A stretch of DNA of 64,000 nucleotides from Prunus persica (GCF_000346465.2 NC_034014.1:3098852-3162851), one strand, 5' to 3'. Numbered from the stretch's first letter, positions 1-11,639 are shown. Translations and numbers: made by a program. Notes: a model not told the origin generated them from the sequence alone.

Positions 1-97
1 CACTCTAAAGCACAAACCAAAACAAACACCTCCCCTGCATAAAAACCAAAGCTCCTCCTCTCTCTTCCTTTCTCCTATTGAAAAATCATAACAAAAA

Positions 98-1437
98 ATG
101 TCACCTCAGGCATTGTCTTTAGCTCCTCTAGCCCTCTCTCTTGTTCTCTTCAATCTTCATCTTCATGGTGCTTTTGCTGATTATGGTGGCTGGGAAGGCG
201 CTCATGCCACTTTTTATGGTGGCGGTGATGCCTCAGGAACAATGGGTAAGTCTAAATTTTACCACGGTAAAAAAATCAGTATTTGCTATACACACCAGAA
301 TGACAGAACGACAAACTGGAAGTGCGAATAACATTTCCCGAAAATTAAAAAATGAGTTTCTTTTAATTAAGAGTTGGGTTTTTTTGCAGGGGGAGCATGT
401 GGGTATGGGAACTTGTACAGCCAGGGGTATGGAACCAACACTGCAGCTTTAAGCACAGCCTTGTTTAACAATGGCTTGAGCTGTGGCTCTTGTTATGAAA
501 TGAGATGCAACAATGACCCTAGATGGTGTCGTCCTGGAAGCATCATTGTTACTGCTACAAACTTTTGCCCACCTAACTTTGCTCAGTCCAACGACAATGG
601 CGGCTGGTGCAATCCTCCTCTCCAGCACTTTGATTTGGCTGAGCCTGCTTTCTTGCAAATTGCCCAATACCGCGCTGGGATTGTGCCTGTTACCTTCAGA
701 AGGTAAAAACAAAACATTTCTTTGCTTATAGTTTTCTAGGTCATACAGAATGGGGTAAATAACCATGGTGAAATTACAATTGCCATAGGTTATAATCCGT
801 GAATATTGTCAAACCGAGAATCTCAATGATAATGAACGGTTCAGAGTTAGTAACAACATTGCTTATCACTAGTTTTCTAGATTATATAAAATGGGGTAAT
901 AAGCATAGTGAAATTACAATTGTCATCGTTTATAATCCATAAATATTGTTTTGTCAAAGAGTTTTATGTCCGGCATTCATGTTATGTTGTTGAACTAATA
1001 ATTTGAATAATAATAAACAGTTCTGAATTAGTAATGACGCAACATATCATATATTTGATAAGAGAACATTAGACGGTTATAATTATGTATTAGAAAAACT
1101 AACGGGAGGTGTTTTTCTGTTGGTGTTTCGCAGAGTGCCCTGTATGAAGAAAGGAGGAATAAGATTCACCATCAATGGCCACTCCTACTTCAACCTGGTT
1201 TTGATCACCAACGTTGGTGGTGCAGGTGACGTCCATTCAGTTTCAATCAAGGGGTCCAGAACAGGGTGGCAACCCATGTCAAGAAACTGGGGGCAAAACT
1301 GGCAGAGCAACACTTACCTGAATGGCCAGAGCCTCTCCTTCCAAGTGACCACCAGTGACGGAAGAACTGTCACAAGCTACAACGTGGCCCCTGGTAATTG
1401 GCAGTTTGGTCAGACTTTCTCAGGGGGTCAATTTTAG
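98..1437 (+). CDS. EXPA: Expansin-A, cell-wall loosening protein (3 exons)
   Basis: Alpha-expansins are secreted wall proteins that loosen cellulose-xyloglucan contacts during acid growth without hydrolysis. Exons are 98-245, 390-702 and 1134-1437, all with GT..AG introns, giving 254 residues, the usual EXPA length. A signal peptide of about 27 residues precedes the mature start near [15 protein letters not shown]. The first domain has the family's Cys-rich GH45-like fold ([31 protein letters not shown]). The second is the CBM63-like domain, with conserved Trp in [13 protein letters not shown]. The ATG at 98 follows a short pyrimidine-rich leader, and CATAAAAACC near 36-45 may be the TATA element, so little promoter lies inside the window. 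The C-terminal region resembles the EXPA4/6/16 group, but I cannot fix the number. Confidence 0.95.
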
Positions 1438-1689
1438 AGTTATTCCACTAGATTATTAGTAAAAGTTTGTATATCTATCTGCTGTCCTTTTTCTTTTTTA
1501 CCGAGTGTAAAAGCCAAGAGTAGTTGTGAAGTGAAGGCTTGCTGAGGTGAGCTAAAAGCACCCGCTGGGCCTTTCACATTTGAGATTTCTGGACGAGAAA
1601 TGAACTTTAGGTTACAACCCATTTCTAAGTTGTAACATTAATAATATATATTTATAAAATCAAAGAGCTTTATAAGATGTGCACTATTT

Positions 1690-1815
1690 GCTGCATTTTT
1701 TATTTTTTTGGACAAAATGATATTCTAAACTATTCTAATGTACGAGAAGGGGAATTGAACTCGAGTGCAAAATGACGAATAGCACACTGTCTTGACCAAC
1801 TGGCCTAATCCACAT
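1690..1815 (-). mobile_element. tRNA-derived SINE-like fragment
   Basis: On the minus strand, reading from about 1815, there is an A-box-like GGCCAGTTGGTCAAGAC followed some 35-40 nt later by a B-box-like GAGTTCAATTCCC. That spacing is what a Pol III internal promoter has in tRNA-derived SINEs. The 3' side runs into an A-rich tail. No flanking target duplication was identified, so the ends are approximate and the family is not assigned. Confidence 0.4.
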
Positions 1816-4066
1816 ATGCAATAGAATTTAAAGCTCTTGCAGAGTCCATTGAATTTAAACCAATCGTAAAAATGGTTCCTCTATCCAAATGACCCAATTT
1901 AGTCCTATTTTTTTTTATAGCTTTCTTGCAGAGTCCAAAATGATATAAGAAAGCTCCAAGCCTATCCACACAATCACTTCCATCAAGTTCTTTGGCTTTT
2001 GGTAGTAAGATGTAACTTTTTTTTTTAAATTGGATTCAGGAGGGTGTCTTTTTAGAGTTGGAAAGTTGTTGTATCTTTTCAGCAGCAGAGCATGGGGCAC
2101 GTGGGTATGTGCTGTAGCAAAGGCTAGTCTATTAAGCTATGTGACAACTAATTGCTGCCAAGTATAGTAGACAAAAGGGAAAAAACTTGCACATTGATCC
2201 TATTCTTTACAAAAGCATTTCTTACAAAGATAGAATCTATATAGCATCCATCTATGTAAATGGGGGAACATGACAAAAGCATTTAGGTTGAATCTCCACA
2301 ATTAATATTTCCAAAACAAAAATGACAAGGACCAAAATGGAAAATGAGTCAATTTACGGGGACCAAAAATGTAATTAGTCTTGTTAAAATGCCTCCATTA
2401 GAGACTGGGAAAGCAAGCAGCTGGTAGTTGGGCTTCTCCAGGCATGGACCCAAATGTTAGAATATTTTCTGATACCTAAGTAGCCTACCCTAGGGGAGCC
2501 CAGTACTTCTGACTCAGTCCAGTTTTATTACCCAAGACAAAAGATAAAAACCAAAAAAGAAGATTCTCTCCTCCTCCCTCTTTGCATGCTCGTGACTCTC
2601 CAGCTCAACTCTCTTCTTTTCTCTTTTTTTCTTTTCCTTTTTCTTCTCACTTCTTATTGTACTCTTGTTTTTCTTGTGATTGTTTCTAAATTTTAATTCA
2701 GGGATTTAAATTTTAGAGGTTTTTTAAAATTGATATGTAATCTAGAGATCAACGGGTAATTTTATCTAGTAAGTTCTTTGTTTTAATAGAAGTTGTGTTA
2801 TTGTTAAGTTGTTAGTATCTATAATCTAGTGGTTGGTATGCTTGTCATATACCGTTCGGAAAATGTCATAAAAATAAAGTAGATTTTGTTGACATTTCAA
2901 TTGGAAAAATTTACCTAAAAATTAGTCCTAATCATTTTTGAATCCCGAGTCCATGTCCGAGTTGAGCAATATAACTGCCTTATTTGATAAAAATATTCGA
3001 GAATTTCTTTATCATTATAAAATCATCAATAAAATTAAATATGATATACGTAGCATTACTCAGACTCAGGAGGAGAAAGTGTCTTTAGATCAAAACATCA
3101 CTTGGAATAGTGAATAAAACTTTTGTACTCTCCCAGTACTTGCCGACGCAATGTGCCAAGGTCACACAAGTACTAAAGTATCCACCGCTGGGGCAAATAG
3201 TAAATGTACACGTAAACATCAATTTTAGAGGTCTAGAATAATGTACATGTAAACATCAATTTTTTTGTATTGTTTCATCATTAAATATTTTTCGAAAGTA
3301 TAAATTGTATGAAAACATGGAAATGTACATTAAAAATCCCATGATATTTAAGGAAAAAAAGACGACGTACAAAGAGTCGATGAAAAATTTGTAATTTTCT
3401 TTTTTTGGTACATATATTACCTTAATCATTTTTGTAAATTAAAATAGGTTTGTTAATCAAGAAATTTCATTATTTTGCATTTGGATTTATTCATGCATTG
3501 ATTTTATACGCTTGTATTGTTCTTTGTTTCCATTATTGTTCGTCTCTACCATGTTTTTGTGGGCAGAGTAAGGCCTACTGTTTGCCTTGGCTTGTCCCTC
3601 ACAGTACCTATGTTGTAGGTTCTGGGTTTGCATTGTTGTTCTTTTGGTTCTTTTCTCCCTCCCTTGTTGGGTGTAGGCATACTAGGCAATCTCATGAGTT
3701 CCATTTTCGATGGTTTCTTTTATTGATTTTATTTTTTATTTCATTTATACTGGAAGAAAGAAATTCCACTCGAGTTCGATTTTAGGTGTCATGAAGGGTG
3801 GGGGAATTCACCACTACTGTGGTTGGAACCCATTAGCTTTATTGATGTTTTCAAACACAGCACGTGAATGGTTTTTTTTTTTATAGGCAGCCTAGCCTTA
3901 CATTTCCGATCAGTCTCCATTGAAATTTTAGTGGTTTCCCTATGTCTACATTTAGCCGTGGTTTGGTGGCTAGCCAATGTTATGTTGCTTCATTTATTTT
4001 TTTTTAAACTTTTGCTTTACATTTATTTTTCATTCATTTTTTTTTAACTCTTATTGTTTAAATATC

Positions 4067-4412
4067 TAAGAGTTCTAAGGGAGATGTCAAATATCAAACA
4101 TCAAATTTAAATTTGATGGCTGATGTGGCAATTTGACATTTTACACAGCTTTACACTCCATCTGATATGTCAAATTAAATTATTATTTTATTACATTTTA
4201 ATGTTGATTTATTTTTAATTAAAAATAAATAAAAATATAAAAATAAAATATTTATTTGACATCTTACTTTTGGGATGTCAAAAATAACATCTCAACCTCT
4301 GGCCTTCATTTCACATCAGCTTTGACACATCGGTTGGAGTGATGTGAGATGTTATTTATAGCTGTTAAATGCCTATGTGGCATGTTTGACACCTCGGTTC
4401 AAGATGCTCTTA
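4067..4412. mobile_element. MITE-like inverted-repeat element
   Basis: The left end TAAGAGTTCTAAGGGAGATG and the inverted right end (reverse complement TAAGAGCATCTTGAACCGAG) form an imperfect terminal inverted repeat of the TAAGAGCATCT type common in plant MITEs. The interior is AT-rich, repeats TTTGACAT/ATGTCAAA motifs in both orientations and has no ORF. The class (hAT or Harbinger-type) was not resolved. Confidence 0.5.
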
Positions 4413-4999
4413 GGCTGCTATTTTGGTGCATTGATTGAAGCGTTGTTCAAGATTCCTCTTCTTTTGTTCCTGTGCGTTTGGTTTAGGTCGCGAATATTTT
4501 TTTAAATTACGTTATTGTCCATGTCTCTCACATTTGAGTTTCGAATGGTTTGCTTGCTATCTTTTGTACTCTTTTAGAGTGCTTCTATTTTATAGAGCAT
4601 CTGCTCCAACAACAAAAAAAAGTTAGAATCGAAAACAAAAATGTCACACTCATAAAATAATTTTCTAAAATCCTATTAAAAAAAAAGTAATTTTCTAAAA
4701 AAAATCATCAATATGACATTTATTTTGTATACTTAAAAAGATGGACCAAATATTTTACCAAAAAAATAAAAAGATGGACCAAATATAGAACCTAGTATTC
4801 TAAAATGGGAAATATAACATTATTTTTATTATTAAAAAATAAATATAGACAGTGTCGGTGGTAGTTCATCTGTACCAACCACCGTAGAAGCGTGACAAGG
4901 GAGCAAAATAATATTAAAATTAGGTAGGAAATCACTTGAGGGCTACGTTTAATTTGGCAACTTAGCAACTGAAAATGAGAGAGCCATAGATCAGAATAG

Positions 5000-5004
<5 letters not shown>

Positions 5005-5040
<36 letters not shown>
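5005..5040 (+). repeat. (GA)18 microsatellite in transporter promoter
   Basis: Perfect dinucleotide tract of 36 bp, about 30 bp upstream of the likely TATA box of the UDP-xylose transporter gene. GA/CT tracts near plant start sites can bind BPC (GAGA-binding) factors; a role here is inference. Confidence 0.9.
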
Positions 5041-5042
<2 letters not shown>

Positions 5043-5071
5043 GCATTAAATGGGGCCCACTTTTCCACCAC

Positions 5072-5079
5072 TATAAAAC
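5072..5079 (+). promoter_or_regulatory. Probable TATA box of the transporter gene
   Basis: CTATAAAACA lies in a run between the GA tract and a leader containing plausible 5'-UTR introns (donor CACG|GTAAC at about 5351, acceptor at 5483, donor GAG|GTAAG at about 5540). Transcription would start near 5100, far upstream of the ATG at 5715. Confidence 0.5.
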
Positions 5080-5714
5080 ACACGTGCTGATGCGGCGTAA
5101 CAAGAGGCCGTCCCTGAATCCGAATCAAAAAGTCAACAAAACCCGGAAAAACAAAAACAAAAACTAAATCGCAATTTGCATTTGATTATTGACACGAGAA
5201 TTAAACCAAGAACAAGCTCATAATACGCGCCATCAATGCCACAGTTGGTTTAAAATCAAACACTCGCTTTCTTCAACCGCAGTTGATTGTTTGATCGTTT
5301 GAGCTATCGTTTTTCGTTGATTTCAGCTTTCACCTTCTCGTTTCTGCACGGTAACTCTCTCTTTCTTTTTTCTCTGTGATTTGCTGTTTCTTTACGAAGT
5401 AGCAGATCTAGGGTTTCGTAATCGTAGATTGGAGCGAATCTCGGTTTGATTTTTTTTTATGTGTTTGCCTGCCATTGTTGCAGTTGAGCTGCTTTGCGCC
5501 TGAATTACCTCAAATTTTGGATTAGTATGTTATAATGAGGTAAGAATTCAATACTTAATTTGGTATGTGCACCTCTGTATATGGTCATATATGGTATGTT
5601 TTGTTTCTGTTGTTGCTGGAAATGGCTGGACATTGTTTGAATTCTGCTGTCTGGGTTTGCTAGATCCATATAAAGCTTGGGCTGTGAATAGAGCAAGACT
5701 GCAAGAGTGTGAAA

Positions 5715-8653
5715 ATGGGAGACAGCCAGAAGTTCCACCTGGGGACCATTGGGGCTTTGAGTTTGTCAGTCGTGTCATCCGTGTCAATTGTGATTTGCAA
5801 CAAGGCGCTTATTAGCACACTTGGTTTCACTTTTGGTGAGTAAGGCATCTGTTTGATTGAAATTTGGCGTAAGTTGTTGGTTTAATATTCTTTCAGGTGT
5901 TGCAGTATATGTTGGTGCTCTGCTTTGTTTGAGTAGTTGGAATTCTTTCTATGCACATTGTAGGTTTCAAGATAACCTTAAATAATAATAGTATGTTATT
6001 TTTTAAATTCATGCAGTTTTAGAAAAGAAACTATTCTAGTAAGTTTGGCTGGTGAACTTAAAAGTATGAATGTGGTTTCCTTGATGCGAGACCGAAGGGA
6101 TGGTTGGTGATGAATGCAGAAATGGACGTTATTTGACCAAGGACCTATAGACAAGTACAGCCATGTCAATGGAAAACAGGTCCAATTGATGGGCATAACA
6201 AGGTTCATATGGATACATTGTCTACCAAATTGAACGGGCTTGCTTCTTGTTGTCGTTTCTTGCTAGCTGAAATTCTAAAACCTTTTAAAATCATTAAATC
6301 TCATTCTTGTTATTTGGATTATGTGACACCAAATGTCTATAGTATGTGGGTTGGAAATTATTTCTCCCTTTCCCTTTTTGCTTGATTTTTGTTTTTCTTT
6401 GAATCATTTAAGTGCCCCCCATATTGCACACATTGTGGTAATGTCGTCAGTGGAAATACATTGAGGTTTAAAAAATTATATATTAGTGAAAACCACCATA
6501 TGCTAGCAACAAATTACAATTCAAAGAATGGTGAAATCTCAATCTGCTTGTATTAACGTTATCTGGAAAGGTTCGAGTTTTTAAAGTGATTTGTTTATCG
6601 TAACGTTTCTTTACATTAATGTCTTGATCATCATCATCATATATGACTCACTTTTTCAAATATTAATGTACTTACTGATTCACATTATGGGATACACAGC
6701 CACAACTTTGACAAGCTGGCATCTTCTGGTCACATTTTGTTCTCTTCACATTGCATTATGGATGAAATTCTTCGAACACAAACCTTTTGATGCTAGTTCT
6801 GTAATGGGATTCGGAATTCTAAATGGAATCTCAATTGGACTTCTGAATCTGAGCTTGGGTTTCAATTCCGTTGGTTTTTACCAGGTAAATTTCTTCTTGT
6901 TTTTTCCTGCCTCCCTCAACTTATGGTTTCCCCCACCTTTCCCAATCATGCACAATGACTTGCTTAACTATTAATGTTTTTAGCTATCATGCCTCTGTAA
7001 TTTCATATTTTATAAACGTGATCCCATTCGTGCTTTGACTGTTTACTTCTTTACCTAATGATATCACACATTCATTCTTTAATCCATCAGACTACTGTCT
7101 CAGCAGTTTAAATTTTTTATATGAACATTTCTGAATAAATTATATGTTAATTATCTACTTCAGATGACAAAACTGGCAATCATCCCTTGTACTGTTCTTT
7201 TGGAGACCCTTTTCTTTAGGAAGAAGTTCAGGTCAGTCTTTGTCATAGTTCAATACGTAATCTGATAAAATTATTATAGTAGGTCAGTTTGAACTGCAGT
7301 TTTTCTATCCTGCAAGCATGTTATATGCTATTTCACTTTTTACCTGTGTGGCTATATTATGAATGTACTTTGTAAATGTTTTTTCATCTAATACAACTGT
7401 GTACTGGGTCTGACACTCCTTACCACTTTAATAGTCGAAGTGTTCAGTTTTCACTCACCATCCTTATTTTGGGAGTTGGAGTTGCAACAGTGACTGATCT
7501 TCAGCTCAATGCCCTGGGCTCCTTTTTGTCCCTGCTTGCAGTTCTCACAACATGTGTTGCTCAGATTGTATCCTAAGCTGGACTGAATTTTCTATTTCAT
7601 TGGTTGCATTATCACATGTTTCATGTTTAAATAAAGCACATTTAATAAGAAAAACAAGCAAAATAGACAAAGAAGGCATCTGCATAATTTGCTGCTTACT
7701 GTATGGCATTAAGATAGCATGTATTGTTTTAGACCTTGACAGTTGTTCAGATGACCAATACCATCCAGAAGAAGTTCAAAGTGTCCTCAACCCAACTTTT
7801 GTATCAGTCTTGTCCCTATCAAGCAATAACCTTGTTCATCGTTGGTCCATTTCTAGATGGACTTTTGACTAATCAAAATGTTTTTGCTTTCGCATATACC
7901 CCTCAAGTGCTGGTGAGTATTCAACATTTCCACAGGGCTGCCTACCCTGACCCCCCTATCCAAACATTTCTTTATCTGGTATCCTTCTGATAGTAACCAT
8001 AACGTTGTCTATGTTGCAGTTCTTCATTGTTCTGTCCTGCCTGATATCTGTCTCTGTAAACTTCAGTACATTTTTGGTTATTGGAAAGACGTCTGCAGTA
8101 ACCTATCAGGTCCTTGGACATTTGAAAACATGCCTTGTTTTGGCATTTGGCTACATTCTACTCCGTGACCCATTTAGCTGGCGCAACATTTTAGGGATAT
8201 TGATTGCTGTAGTTGGGATGGTACTCTATTCTTATTATTGCACTCTCGAGAGCCAGCGGAAGGCTAATGAAGGATCCCAACAGTTGCCCCAGGTGGTTCC
8301 AGTTTTGTCATATCTCGTTCACATGTTTCTTTTTTATAATTTCCATTTTGTTATCTGAGATATTAGTCTGCACAAAATTAATATGATTGGAGGTCTCTCT
8401 CTCTCTCCCTCCCTAACTCCCACTCATCCTTTAATTGGTCTTTCATATTTTACTTCAATTTATCCCTTTAATCCTGGAATACTTTTGAATATATCATGTG
8501 GAAATGCTCTGCTAACACAACTTATCCACAAATTGGTTGCAGACAAAAGAAAGCGAAGTTGATCCTCTATTAGGTGTCGAAAACGGTAGTGGGATGCTAG
8601 GGGAGGATTCAAAAGTCCCTGTATGGAATTCGAACAAGGACCTGCATGCTTAA
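5715..8653 (+). CDS. UXT3: UDP-xylose transporter, UXT2/UXT3 type (7 exons)
   Basis: Nucleotide-sugar transporter of the plant NST-KT/TPT family that moves UDP-xylose into the Golgi/ER lumen for xylan and xyloglucan synthesis. Exons: 5715-5835, 6700-6884, 7164-7231, 7435-7567, 7751-7912, 8020-8292, 8543-8653. The product is 350 residues, matching the roughly 350 of Arabidopsis UXT2/UXT3. About ten hydrophobic helices are visible. Diagnostic blocks are VSIVICNKALISTLGFTFAT, GILNGISIGLLNLSLGFNSV, QMTKLAIIPCTVLLETLFF, TNTIQKKFKVSSTQLLYQS and VTYQVLGHLKTCLVLAFGY. The C-terminal tail (SEVDPLLGVENGSG to WNSNKDLHA) is closer to UXT2/UXT3 than to UXT1. The start MGDSQKF matches the family N-terminus. 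Which of UXT2 or UXT3 is orthologous cannot be settled from the sequence. Confidence 0.93.
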
Positions 8654-9299
8654 AGCCTGTTCAATCTATTGTGGTTCATTTGTGCCAGATTGAATTTAGC
8701 AGGGAAGAGCTATTTCAGCGATGAAGATGTTGCTGGCAAAGGGTTTCTATATGTGGCATTGTATGGGTTTTATAATTTTTATTGTAGAAGTATCCTTCAG
8801 AGTCAAAGAAATGACTTTTGCTATATAGCAGTTTTGGTTATTAATTTTGTCGGAATCAGGCTTCACCAATTGGATTCATTCCAGAATTTGGTAAGCCAGA
8901 TGTACACAGTTGTACCCAAACACTGAAAAGTATTCATAATTGTTGTTTCTGGTTAGTTTCTACCAATTAGTTTCATTAGTGAAGACAGTCAACTAGCCTT
9001 GATGTTCTAAATTATATGAAAATGTATAATTTTATTATTCGATATTGGAGAGGTGGAAATCAAACTCAGAATCTCAGTGCATGGGTGAATGCTTAATCAC
9101 CTGAAATAAAAAAACTCTCTTTGCATGGTTTGAATTCACATCTGCAAAAGTAATGCAAATGTTTGAATTCAAATCTGCAAAAGTAATGTTATATCTAAAT
9201 GGTTAAGAACGTATACCCGTATGTTGAGATTTTCTTCCAGGAAAGAAAAATGTTAATCTATTCAGTTGGGTTAACTAGAAAAAGGTTATGCAAATACGA
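8654..9299. other. 3' flank of the transporter; no gene
   Basis: Probable 3' UTR and intergenic sequence. A segment near 9050-9110 read on the minus strand (CAGGTGATTAAGCATTC followed by GAGTTTGATTTCC) is vaguely tRNA/SINE-like but too weak to call. A 20-30 bp duplication around GAATTCAAATCTGCAAAAGTAATG occurs at about 9130 and 9165. Confidence 0.4.
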
Positions 9300-9429
9300 C
9301 AAATATGTACATATGTGTACAATACGAATATTAAAAGTCAAAATACTAAATAATTCATACGAGTAATAATTGTGAAAAAGTAAAAACTCAAAAGTGGACA
9401 ATAGAGACTCGAGTAATGGCCTAAATCTA
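9300..9429 (+). repeat. Left part of dispersed repeat, copy X
   Basis: This stretch (ATACGAATATTAAA ... AATAGAGACTCGAGTAATGG) is a diverged direct copy of sequence at about 11650-11790 (ATACGAATATTGAA ... AATAGAGACTTGGGTAATGA). Its continuation is displaced to 10573-10640 by the inverted-repeat insertion at 9430-10572; in the other copy the two halves are contiguous. Confidence 0.6.
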
Positions 9430-10572
9430 TTAGAGCATTATCCAATAGGTACTCAGATGGTATGAATGTAGTGGTTGTTGGAGGTGGCAGCGAATCTATT
9501 AAGAGGTATGCTAAGGTTATGCTTAGGCGCGTAAACTGGGCTGAAGCTGTAAAAGATGAAGAAGAAGTAGATGACGATGTAAACAATGATAAGCCTGCTA
9601 ACAAGTGTGTGTTAGTATGGCAAGGAAGTGTTGCCAGACCGAGCTTCAACAGATATTCTGTTCACGAGTGCATGACTGAAGCTGCTGCCCGGAAGATTTT
9701 TGCTGATGCTGGCGTTGCTCATTATTGGGATCTTGAGGTCAATTTTGCGGATGATGAAACTTGAAAGTGGGTAAGTTTATAATGCCTTTACTTTCTCTGT
9801 TGTTGCTGCAAGTATTGTTTTTCAATGTGTGGAGTTACTGTAGAAACAACAAATTTCTCTTCGCCTCTTGGTTTGAGTAACATAGAACCGATTTCGTGCC
9901 AAATTAAGGCTGGACTCTTATCTGTTTGTACTAGAATATAGTAACTCCCAAGAGGGTTATCTATATATGTTTTGCAGCAGAAAACATGATGCTTGGACTC
10001 CATTGCAATAAAGCTAGCATGCATGATTGTTCTATACCACAACCACCAAAAGCGAAAAGACTTTTAGTTTCCAAGCTTTTATATAGAACATGGTAACTTA
10101 TGTTTCGTTCTGTTGTGCTGTCCATTTTATTTGTGGACCAGCATGCCTTGGCAAACTTTAGAGTTCTTGAAAGTGTTTGCCATATCTCCCAACTGGGTTT
10201 GGATTTCTGCAAGTGTTCCCTCCGCCGAAGGAGGCATAACTTCAGCGTAGACTCTGCCATGCAGCTCAGCTCCTACAGGAAAGCCGCAAGCTTTTGAATG
10301 AAAATATTCGTAGAAAAGGAAATTTGACCAAAACGGTTGATGCAGATATTCATATTTACCTCCCTCCATGCTCATTCACATGCCGATAGATAGCTGATCA
10401 CGCCAATTTTCTGCTTTGACTTTGGGGCCTAGTCTAAGCTAAGCCCTTCTTCTCCTGCATTGGTTTGAGTCAGCTTCTAATTCGGTGAGGGATGGGGTAG
10501 GGTAGCCTATCTATATTTAACTATCTATTAAGAGCTTAGCATACCTCTTAATAGTAATGGATAATGCTCTAA
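9430..10572 (+). mobile_element. Inverted-repeat element carrying a Prp3 gene piece
   Basis: The ends are a perfect 15-bp inverted repeat: TTAGAGCATTATCCA at 9430-9444 and its complement at 10558-10572. A second perfect 20-bp inverted pair lies inside (9496-9515 and 10535-10554). The copy of the surrounding repeat at 11640-11890 lacks this insert, which supports a true insertion of about 1.1 kb. The cargo includes the C-terminal coding part of the spliceosomal protein Prp3. No transposase is encoded, so this would be a non-autonomous, gene-capturing element. The superfamily is not assigned, because no clear target duplication separates the ends from the repeat. Confidence 0.5.
9456..9764 (+). 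pseudogene. Captured C-terminal fragment of splicing factor Prp3
   Basis: An intron-less open stretch of about 100 codons, ending in TGA at 9762-9764, encodes the conserved C-terminal domain (DUF1115) of the U4/U6 snRNP protein Prp3. Visible family blocks are SIKRYAKVMLRRVNWAEAVK, NKCVLVWQGSVARPSFNRY and VHECMTEAAARKIFADAGV, then HYWDLEVNF. Full plant Prp3 proteins are several hundred residues with an N-terminal PWI domain; none of that is present upstream. The fragment sits inside an inverted-repeat element, directly after its left terminus. The reading frame is undamaged, so capture may be fairly recent, or the piece may still be translated within a chimeric transcript. Confidence 0.75.
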
Positions 10573-10640
10573 ATTATTGATAAAAAAAAAAATGGGGAAA
10601 AACAATTTTTTTTTAAAAAGATAACAGTACCTATGCGAAG
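10573..10640 (+). repeat. Right part of dispersed repeat, copy X
   Basis: Sequence resuming after the insertion (AAATTATTGATAAAA ... AGATAACAGTACCTATG) aligns with 11810-11870 (AAATTATCAATAAAC ... ATATCACAATATCTATT). It leads straight into the first palindrome of the cluster that follows. Confidence 0.5.
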
Positions 10641-10874
10641 AGTATAGCCGTTCGGCTATACTATTTTTAAAATTCTTTTAAAGACCCCGGTAAGGCCGGG
10701 CGGCTGTACTTATTTTTTTTTAATAAATCAATAGTGTAGGGAAAAAAAAAAGGTGGGACCGCCTAGCGCCCATTGCCCAACTAGCGGTTCGGCGACAAGT
10801 ATCAAGATAGTATAGCCGGCTAGCTATACTATTTTTCTATAATAAAAAAAGGGGTATAGCCACGCGGCTATACT
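10641..10874. repeat. Palindrome cluster A (tatagcc..ggctata units)
   Basis: Four short inverted repeats: 10641-10662 (perfect arms AGTATAGCCG and CGGCTATACT around TT), 10690-10710 (degenerate), 10809-10830 (one arm altered) and 10853-10874 (arms GTATAGCC and GGCTATAC around four bases). Linkers are A/T runs and a GC-rich stretch. The same unit recurs as an array at 45197-45525. Confidence 0.85.
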
Positions 10875-11315
10875 ATTTATTTAAAAAATTATAAAAAAAA
10901 GGACGAACTCCAAGGTTTTCTTTTTCAATTTTTTGTTTTTGCATGATTTCAATATTGCTCGCATTAAAATAAAAAAATTGACATATTGGCAGAAAATATG
11001 GGGATAAATGGACCTCATAAGGAAAGAAACAAAGATAATAGATTTACCTATTCCATTGCGTGATTGATAATCGAGTGTCCCATAATGGACACTCAATTTA
11101 ATCCTGTTCTTCTTTTTGGTTTTGGTCAAAATCTTGTTGCATACGGTTGGCCAATGTCAAACTTTGTGGAGTCGTTTGGCACGGCGTACTGTACGTCTGA
11201 GATTATTTCATTGCGTCGTTTAAAATCATATCATACGTCGTATTTTATTAATAACAGTCGTTTGTGTTCTTAATCTTTTCCTGAAATATTTTCACTTGCA
11301 GTTTTGTCTGTAAAA

Positions 11316-11493
11316 ATGGTTTCTCACCAAGACCAAAGTAAGGATTCTGGCTCCAAGAAAAATGGAGGTAAGGAGCTTGGAATGGTACCTCCTCAAGTGA
11401 AGCCTTCGAAGAAGATGAAGTTTGCTTCATCATCTGCTGAGACAGAATCAACCAGCACGACAACAATCTTTGATGATTCAAAGTCTGGTCGAG
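11316..11493 (+). CDS. Possible exon of a transposon ORF (unidentified)
   Basis: The ATG at 11316 follows a good acceptor (TTCACTTGCAG ending at 11301), and the frame stays open to a plausible donor (GAG|GTATGAG near 11493). The predicted peptide is hydrophilic and Ser/Lys-rich (begins MVSHQDQSKDSGSKKNGG; contains VKPSKKMKFASSSAETES) with no membrane segment. It lies between two copies of a dispersed repeat, so a transposon-encoded N-terminal exon, for instance from a CACTA-type second ORF, is the likeliest explanation. I do not recognise the protein and cannot find a continuation. Confidence 0.3.
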
Positions 11494-11639
11494 GTATGAG
11501 CACAATGCCTCGTGTTGTGAAGAGAAAACTAATATATATTCTTTTTATTCAATATTATGCGAAAATTATGTGTATAATACATTAATTTTTTGTGTATTAT
11601 TGAAAATATTGTAAAAAACCAAGTGTATTAAACATGAAA

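Larger units (their letters stand above)
1438..5000. other. Intergenic, no gene seen; repeat debris
   Basis: AT-rich spacer between the expansin and the transporter. It holds a SINE-like piece (about 1690-1815), a MITE (4067-4412) and a 22-bp imperfect direct repeat, GTAAACATCAATTTT with its preceding bases, near 3205 and 3243. The open frames at 3450-3785 and 4435-4626 have no recognisable domain and composition typical of random AT-rich sequence. Confidence 0.6.

Noticed and set aside
10127..10375. Minus-strand frame ending in a Pro/Ala-containing peptide (GAELHGRVYAEVMPPSAEG)
   Set aside because: Protein-like composition hinted at a second captured fragment in the inverted-repeat element, but I recognised no family and two overlapping frames compete.
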